Assembly: GCA_021234155.1 (NCBI GenBank)
Contig: JAJEKV010000049.1
Span: 3,749,487 to 3,813,486 of the forward strand
Direction of reading: 5' to 3'
Length of the DNA: 64,000 nucleotides
Source of the DNA: Isoetes taiwanensis
Lineage: Eukaryota > Streptophyta > Lycopodiopsida > Isoetales > Isoetaceae
In this document: positions 58,388-64,000 of the stretch, piece after piece
Numbering within the stretch: position 1 is the stretch's first letter
How the letters are laid out: each line of letters begins with the position of its first letter
The notes under the pieces: model-generated
What the model was told of the DNA's origin: nothing
What the model saw: the letters and a program-made list of their open reading frames with translations, nothing else
Databases searched by the model: none
Program-made: the position numbers and the translations under genes

Positions 58388-58600
58388 GAAGAAGAAGAAG
58401 AAGAAGAAGAAGAAGAAGAAGAAGAAGAAGAAGAAGAAGAAGAAGAAGAAGAAGAAGAAGAAGAAGAAGAAGAAGAAGAAGAAGAAGAAGAAGAAGAAGA
58501 AGAAGAAGAAGAAGAAGAAGAAGAAGAAGAAGAAGAAGAAGAAGAAGAAGAAGAAGAAGAAGAAGAAGAAGAAGAAGAAGAAGAAGAAGAAGAAGAAGAA
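58388..58600 (+). repeat. (GAA)71 microsatellite
   Basis: 213 bases of uninterrupted GAA (TTC on the element's coding strand). The long Glu, Ser or Leu runs in its frames are artefacts. Confidence 0.98.
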
Positions 58601-58690
58601 ATTTTAACGTCACGCCACAAGGCAGCGTCCTATCGGACATGTGACACTTTACAACACACCCAGATGGGTCCTGCCCCCACCACTTTACAA
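58601..58690. repeat. Dispersed short element, copy 3
   Basis: ATTTTAACGTCACGCCACAA, GGCAGCGTCCTATCGG and ACATGTGACA match copies at 3052 and 8640 in the same order. It adjoins the GAA tract; together they separate HAFSPRF from GILNLVHSD in the Copia pol. Confidence 0.5.
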
Positions 58691-59175
58691 GAAACGAGGA
58701 CTGAATGCATGTCTAGCTTGCTTTCCAAGCATACATCCATGGCATATTTTGTGTTCTGCTTCATCTATGTTGGTAGACAAACCCTCTACCAACTTATGTC
58801 TGCTCATCATTTTAATAGTTGCATCACTAGCATGTCCGCATCTAAGATGCCATAATTCTAAAGAACTGACATTTCCAACACACGGAAAGGCATCTAAACA
58901 ATATAACTTACCTTTTCTGTTTGCGTAAATTCTTTTTCCATTACGCACCATCTCACAGGGTGAAGCATCAAAATTTAGTTTGTAACCGGCATCTACCAGG
59001 ACTGCCACAGAAACTAAATTGAACAACATACCAGGAGTGTAGAGAGCATTTTCTAAGCACACCTTCTCCTCATTGTCATGATAGAATTCCAACTTTCCGC
59101 ATCCTTTGACTTGATGCAGATTGCCATTGCCCATTTGCACACAAGGGGTATCCATTTCCTTTATCTCTTTTCCCA
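58691..59175 (-). pseudogene. Copia pol, protease-end and GAG-pre-integrase region
   Basis: LYTPGMLFNLVSVAVLVDAG follows the lost protease site; LYCLDAFPCV, ELWHLRCGHASDATIKMMSR and CHGCMLGKQARHAF are the GAG-pre-integrase HHCC-type region. The reading frame runs back into the primer-binding site, so gag and the protease catalytic Asp have been deleted. Confidence 0.8.
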
Positions 59176-59187
59176 GCTCTGATACCA
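59176..59187 (-). other. Primer-binding site of the Copia element
   Basis: GCTCTGATACCA is the exact reverse complement of TGGTATCAGAGC, matching the 3' end complement of plant initiator Met-tRNA, one base from the LTR edge. Confidence 0.9.
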
Positions 59188-59188
59188 C

Positions 59189-59700
59189 TGATAGAAATTA
59201 GAGCCTGGGATTCGAACCCAAGAAAGTTGGTCTCTGCCTCCTACTCAATAATCACCACCAGATAATAGTCGGGTTACTTCAGGCAAATAAATCCATCACC
59301 TTGCACTTCCGATTCAACCACAAATTGCAGGATACACAATCCAAATCTTGCCCCACCAGTCTCTGAATCGGCTGCTCTTCACAATTCGGCTTCTACATCC
59401 CAAACTTCTTCTGCTGCCACAGCTTCTTCTACAACCTCAGATTTTCGCTCCTATCCGGCTATTTACAGATCTCCTGCATCTCACAAACACAGTACCTGGA
59501 TCGATTTCTGAATCCCTTCACCTGCAGATCCGCCTCTCAGTTCTGTCCGTCTCGCCTTCTTTCGAATTTGCCCATCGTCCATTTTACTGCCTTTTCCAAC
59601 ACGTGTCCCACTATGGCTTATACCAAATGTCGTTTCTGTTGAAAATAAGGCATGACCATAATTCCAACAGTTCAAACACTCAAGCCAACTGAAGAAACGA
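59189..59700 (-). repeat. Copia LTR, right copy (5' LTR of the element)
   Basis: Starts TGATAGAAATTAGAGCCTGG next to the PBS. Shared with the left copy up to about 59430. The right border is uncertain. Near its inner edge it contains GGGATTCGAACCC, the reverse of a tRNA T-arm. Confidence 0.65.
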
Positions 59701-61175
59701 CCAACCCTGGATTTGTATGACCGCAGTGAGTTTAGCATTCTGGTTGCAATAGGTGCAACATAGAAGGATCAGTGCTTGGGTCCGTAACTTGCAAAAATAT
59801 TTGAATGCCATACTAATCAGAAACTGAGAGAAACGTGTTTGAACACTAGTGAAAAGCCCTAGCATTCAGCAAAGAAATTACCTCTGGCTAAGTGCTAGCT
59901 TAAGCTGCAACAGAAATTCATAAGGCTGAAGATGAAGTGATCTATTCCTTACCCTATCCAAATCGATGCTAAGGGTGCTTTCCCATGGACCCCTCTGACC
60001 TGGATTTGAGTGCTTATATGGCAAGATCGTGGCAAAGCCGACCTGGACCCTAAATTGCCACTTTCTCATAGAGGCACAAACCCGGAGACCGATAGCTCCA
60101 GGATCCAGCTGCTCCAGCATGAACTTTGAATCTAACGAAGGGTCAGATGCAAGTATTCTAAGGTCCAGGTATACCGATATCTAGAATCTAAACCGGCTAG
60201 ACCGGTTGTTACCCTACCCAGGTCTTGACCTGGGCAAAAAGAATTGTCGACATATTACTTTTTAATCAAGGTCGAAAACATGAGCCGAGCAAGGTGAGGT
60301 CTTCATGAGAACATGGCATGCGTATTCTGGGCCTGAAGAAATTCCAAGGTTTTGGGCCCATGGGAAAGTACCCTAAAAGGGTGCAGTAATAGAGGCAGCA
60401 GCCATACCCTGCAACGAACCCCATTTGCCATAGATCTTAGTAGACAACCAGGAAAAATCCTCAGGTCTGCATCCATCCCTTCATGATCTGCAGAGATCAG
60501 GCGGTCGACGCCGCTGCCCTAGAAGAGAACTCTAGACGTCTAAAATGTCGTATTAGGTCATAGCCAGCTTCTTTTCTTCATGCATCACTTCTTGTCTTCC
60601 TCCCAAATATTGACCCAAGAGCCAATTTCAGACTCTGCAAAGACATATTTTTTAAATGCCATGATAATAATTTATCTTGGAACAAATAGAACCCTTGAAA
60701 TTCCATGTTGATGAATCCCTCATGTCGAAGGTGCAGCCACTGAAAGATGTTGCGGGACATTAGTTGTTATTTGCATTTTTTGTGCGTGCATTGTCTCTTT
60801 ATTATTTACAATCATGCTTTTTGGTGACAGTACTATCCTTGGAATCTAGTACATCTGCTTGCATTGGCAATTGTTGTCTCTCTTAAAAAGTCTTTGAAGA
60901 ACACTCCCTTTGTCCAACTCCTCAAAAACATTCCTCACAATGCAATTAAAAGAATCATCTAGCTCGTTTGAAAGTTCCTGCAATTTTCTAAGCCATTCTC
61001 TTCTCTTTTTCTCAGATGGTGGAATATTTTTCTTTTCCTTTATTTCTTTCTCCCTCTAGATTCTCTTTTTTTACTTGGCTTCAAACTCCAGGTAAATTCT
61101 TCTAGTGCAATCATCAGTGCTTTTGGGATTGACCAAAATTGGATGTGCGATGGAGAAATGGAATTCGAATTGAAA
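59701..61175. other. Intergenic, nothing firmly recognised
   Basis: Short minus-strand open stretches (59878-60120, 60578-60760, 60900-61070) have no motif I can name. The last contains a charged helix-like run (KREWLRKLQELSNEL). Confidence 0.35.
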
Positions 61176-61177
61176 TT

Positions 61178-61336
61178 GGGATTGGGATTGGTGGGATTGG
61201 GATTGGGATTGGGATTGGGATTGGGATTGGGATTGGGATTGGGATTGGGATTGGGATTGGGATTGGGATTGGGATTGGGATTGGGATTGGGATTGGGATT
61301 GGGATTGGGATTGGGATTGGGATTGGGATTGGGATT
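61178..61336 (+). repeat. (GGGATT)24 microsatellite
   Basis: 24 uninterrupted GGGATT units at 61193-61336, preceded by two units and a TG interruption. Open frames across it (GIGIGI, NPNPNP) are artefacts. Not a telomere repeat (TTTAGGG or TTAGGG). Confidence 0.97.
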
Positions 61337-62482
61337 GATCTCAGCAATGGCAATAAAGCTTGGGAATCTCTCCATCTAGAGATCCTCTAAAATATGAGAA
61401 TTGCTCTCACAATTTGCAGCGGGACATCTATGTCATCGATCCCTGCCCCGGCAGAACATACATACTATTTCTAGAGTAACAACTCCCTGAGGTCATAAAG
61501 CACCTAAAATATGTACCAGATAAAGCACCTAAAGCACTTGTCCGGGTAATGCTTTTTGGGTAGCATTACCATATTTACACCCGCTATGCCTTTTCGCATT
61601 CCATGTAGCCTAAAGACGATTTCTGCAAAGAGCATGTTTGTTGACCTGCAAGAATGAAGTGTGATAATCTTGATAGGGAGTCAATGAGAAATAAGCTGCT
61701 ATCATTTGCTTATCTTGTCTCGGAGAGTAGGTATGACCACCAATATACTTAGCAATCTACTTTTCATTCATGGCCAAAAGTTGTTCACTGTTATTGCTAC
61801 ACATTAGGTGGTAGAGGAGAGGTAGATATGTGTAGAGAGATGATGAAATTGGCATCGAATACACTTTTAACAAATAAAATAATGCTATAACCATCACATA
61901 ATGATAACTTGTTTGGTCACAATGCAAATGGTGTTTTATGGAACATGCTTCTAGAGAATTTCAAATCATGTCACATGCATATGAATAAACAAACATGCAT
62001 GCATTTGACTAGCTCCCTTATAAGGATGCTTAGATTCCGCCTAAACTTGTAAGGCCATGTTAATTATGTTGAATGCCTCAAAGACATTGCAATTGGATAT
62101 CTTATGGAATCTACAAGACACCCTATTGGGATCAATCGGCGCGTGCCTAAAATACTAACTCACCTTCCATGGTTCGCCTTGGACAAAATTTTAGGAACTG
62201 AATAAAAAACCTTTGGTCAAGTTAGTGCATGATAGGGAAATTTTGTGATAAACTTTCAAGGAAATACATTAATAAGTAGGTAATGTGCTTGATTTTGATC
62301 CCTCTGGACCTGATCCTTAGTTTTTCTTATAAAATATTTTAGGAACCAAGTCGTATATTGACAAAATAATCAAGGCCGACCTTGGGATTGATGTCCAATG
62401 TTCATTTACATATCAAAATTGATGCAATGGGGTGCTATAGGTAGTGTAAATACAATGATCGATTTTGAAATGATCCAACGTT
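61337..62482. other. Intergenic, 3' flank of the fucosyltransferase gene
   Basis: AT-rich, no coding signal. Confidence 0.4.
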
Positions 62483-64000
62483 TTACCACACAAGCTGATG
62501 GCCATTTGTTTGATCCAAGCAAGTCTTCACATGAGTCTGAATCCATGCCTGATGTTCAGTGCTCATGTTTATCCCCATGCAATAAGGTTTCATGGGAAAA
62601 TGAGTACAGGGCTCAGCAGATTGCCCTTGATAACATGCAGGTGTTTCATTCTTCTCCAAATCCCCTCTAATATTTAGGATGTAAGGCTTCAGCCCTGCTA
62701 GACCATGGGCAACATATCCAAATGTGGAATATGCACTTATTGCGATATGATCACTGAAACTTAGTAGCCACATCTCTGCCAGAGCTGCCTTAGATTGTTC
62801 CATATCAGAAGACCTTTCATTTCCCTGACTAGATAGAGTATGGATTTTTACCAATTTTCCTCCTCCTGCTGGATGATCTGCATAGAGCCCTTTTATGGAT
62901 TCATAATATTTTCCTTGTAGTGATGCAACTAGAACAGATATTCTAGGTTCTTTTTCTCTATTTGCAACTGAAAGGTACTCCAGTTGGGTCAAATTCTCTG
63001 CCAATTCTGCTGCAGGAAGAATGTTATTAGTTGTGAAACAGTCTATCACTCTCTTGTATGCTTTTTCATCAAATTCTGCCAGATTTCCCCTTCCATGAAG
63101 CCTGATTTGTGCTCCAACTCTTACATCAGAAGGCGACATGTAATTCAGATAAACTCTAAGAATAACAGCCCATACATCATTAATTGGAAGCAAAAGAAGC
63201 CTTGCTATGTATGGGAAAATAGGCACACCATCTGGAAAAAAAAGATGCATTCTTTCCCAAATCATTGGCATGGTGAGCATGGTAGTTAAGTAATATTGAG
63301 TGCTCTCAAATCCCACCCATTTTATACCTGCAAGTTTCATCTGCCATTCCCTGCAAAAAAAATTCTGATCCTGACCAGATTGTATGTGCCCTAAATGCAA
63401 AACTATAGTGCTGCCATTAAAATCTGGTTGCATCAAGCCTGCCATTGTCGGGCTGTTATGCACATCATCAAAAGGAAAATCAAGAGGCAGCAACCATGAA
63501 GATTTAGGAAAAGGCTCACAAAGTAAAGCAGCTAGGTGTCCTCTTGAATTTAAAAGAAGTACTCTGTTTGTGGCTATGGCGTATGTGAATGCAGAAACAA
63601 GGGACATTAATCTGTTCCCTAAGCCTTCTCCCCCTTCCATGTAGATCAAGTACTTGCAATCTTGATCTTGTGGGGGATTCCCCTGTAAAAAAAGCTCTGT
63701 CCAATTTGCAATATTGCTTGTGCATTTGTAATGGAGATCTGTGTATTCTTTCCATGCTTCTTGAAAAACGGGAGCTTCTGGCAAGACGAGCCAAGATTTG
63801 GTGTAAAATTTGTGCCCTGTTCTGCTCAAACAAGCTGAATCGATTTGGGGATTTTGGGCGGAAGATGAGGAAGGAGAAAAAGAATAAGAAAAAGAACCTC
63901 TGTAAATGGAAGTACTTAAATCCGACGCAGATCCTGCAAATTGCTTTGTAAGTTGAACTATTCTGGTGCTGCCACTTTCCAGAGTGATCGACAAGCAAAA
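62483..64000 (-). CDS. GT37 xyloglucan-type alpha-1,2-fucosyltransferase, N-terminus outside window
   Basis: Transfers L-fucose from GDP-fucose to galactose in cell-wall polysaccharides (xyloglucan, arabinogalactan) in the Golgi. At least 505 residues are read without a break. The frame is open to the window edge and no ATG starts it, so the cytosolic tail and transmembrane anchor typical of this type II membrane family lie beyond 64000. A Ser-rich stem precedes the catalytic domain. Family blocks visible: YMEGGEGLGNRLMSLVSAFT followed by YAIATNRVLLL, PFPKSSWLLPLDFPF, DVRVGAQIRLHGRGNLAEFD (GDP-fucose-binding Arg motif), RISVLVASLQGKYYE, SKAALAEMWLLSFSDHIAIS followed by AYSTFGYVAHGLAGLKPYIL, and a Cys-rich end (C...EPCTHFP...YCM). 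It is a FUT family member, though the exact acceptor cannot be told. No intron within the window. Confidence 0.92.
   Translation of the reverse strand, partial: FCLSITLESGSTRIVQLTKQFAGSASDLSTSIYRGSFSYSFSPSSSSAQNPQIDSACLSRTGHKFYTKSWLVLPEAPVFQEAWKEYTDLHYKCTSNIANWTELFLQGNPPQDQDCKYLIYMEGGEGLGNRLMSLVSAFTYAIATNRVLLLNSRGHLAALLCEPFPKSSWLLPLDFPFDDVHNSPTMAGLMQPDFNGSTIVLHLGHIQSGQDQNFFCREWQMKLAGIKWVGFESTQYYLTTMLTMPMIWERMHLFFPDGVPIFPYIARLLLLPINDVWAVILRVYLNYMSPSDVRVGAQIRLHGRGNLAEFDEKAYKRVIDCFTTNNILPAAELAENLTQLEYLSVANREKEPRISVLVASLQGKYYESIKGLYADHPAGGGKLVKIHTLSSQGNERSSDMEQSKAALAEMWLLSFSDHIAISAYSTFGYVAHGLAGLKPYILNIRGDLEKNETPACYQGQSAEPCTHFPMKPYCMGINMSTEHQAWIQTHVKTCLDQTNGHQLVW

Larger units (their letters stand above)
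51384..59700 (-). mobile_element. Defective Ty1/Copia LTR retrotransposon split by a Helitron
   Basis: Minus-strand order from the right: LTR, primer-binding site (59176-59187), integrase-proximal region (58685-59175), integrase (58383-57902 and onward), [Helitron 57687-52932], reverse transcriptase (52931-51586), truncated LTR. Gag and the protease active site are gone: coding sequence begins right at the PBS. RNase H is gone: after LNNPGWAH the sequence passes into the left LTR. A (GAA)71 tract with a small dispersed element interrupts the integrase start. The right edge of the right LTR is not determined. Confidence 0.85.

Noticed and set aside
58301-58855. Long acidic (poly-Glu), poly-Ser and poly-Leu open frames
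   Set aside because: Produced by the (GAA)71 tract; only the integrase part of the minus frame is real.
61178-61336. Interstitial telomere repeat
   Set aside because: GGGATT is neither TTTAGGG nor TTAGGG in any rotation.
61139-61390. Open frames of alternating residues across the GGGATT tract
   Set aside because: They follow automatically from a hexamer repeat with no stop codon in five or six frames; not genes.

Overview
This window is nuclear DNA from a land plant. The evidence is a plant-specific GT37 (xyloglucan-type) fucosyltransferase, an IBR1/SDRa-type peroxisomal short-chain dehydrogenase with short GT-AG introns, a two-zinc-finger gene with a spliceosomal intron, and typical plant mobile DNA (Copia LTR element, Helitron, L1-type LINE, foldback elements). 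The sequence is AT-rich and gene-poor. Several LINE families with microsatellite tails, one with an animal-type L1 ORF1, make a non-flowering plant (fern, lycophyte or similar) plausible, but that is an inference and the species cannot be named.

Layout. 1-2242 (+): 3' part of a U1-type C2H2 zinc-finger gene. 2243-11300: intergenic, with a short tandem array, a hairpin, a diverged copy of the zinc-finger gene's 3' region and small dispersed repeats. 11298-11770: foldback element FB-A. 12060-14450: decayed LINE. 14560-18545: segment bounded by inward-facing inverted repeats, holding a palindromic satellite and seven tandem snapback units with A-rich tails. 18545-21042: 3' end of one LINE followed directly by a second, 5'-truncated LINE with an intact 754-codon reverse transcriptase ORF. 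22800-24265: 5'-truncated plant L1 with poly-A. 25456-26992 (-): intact six-exon IBR1-like gene. 28500-30440: decayed LINE. 31700-32840: coding-like fragments of unknown identity. 34380-37430: a compositionally distinct stretch with a Cys-rich ORF. 39590-40075: foldback FB-B. 40250-44935: LINE with L1-type ORF1, endonuclease, reverse transcriptase and zinc knuckle. 45490-46720: another LINE remnant. 46998-48151: LTR remnant. 48690-49420: pogo-like transposase remnant. 51384-about 59700 (-): defective Copia element, split by a 4756-bp non-autonomous Helitron (52932-57687) that carries a broken pepsin-type aspartic protease gene, and separately by a (GAA)71 tract. 61176-61336: (GGGATT)24. 62483-64000 (-): GT37 fucosyltransferase, running off the window.

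Only three convincing host genes are seen (zinc finger, IBR1-like, fucosyltransferase); the Cys-rich ORF is a possible fourth. They do not form a functional cluster. Most of the interest is in the mobile DNA: a Helitron whose two ends and A^T target can be read exactly because the Copia reading frame continues across it, foldback elements whose arms match each other better than they match the other copy, and a tandem array of tiny snapback units with A-rich tails.
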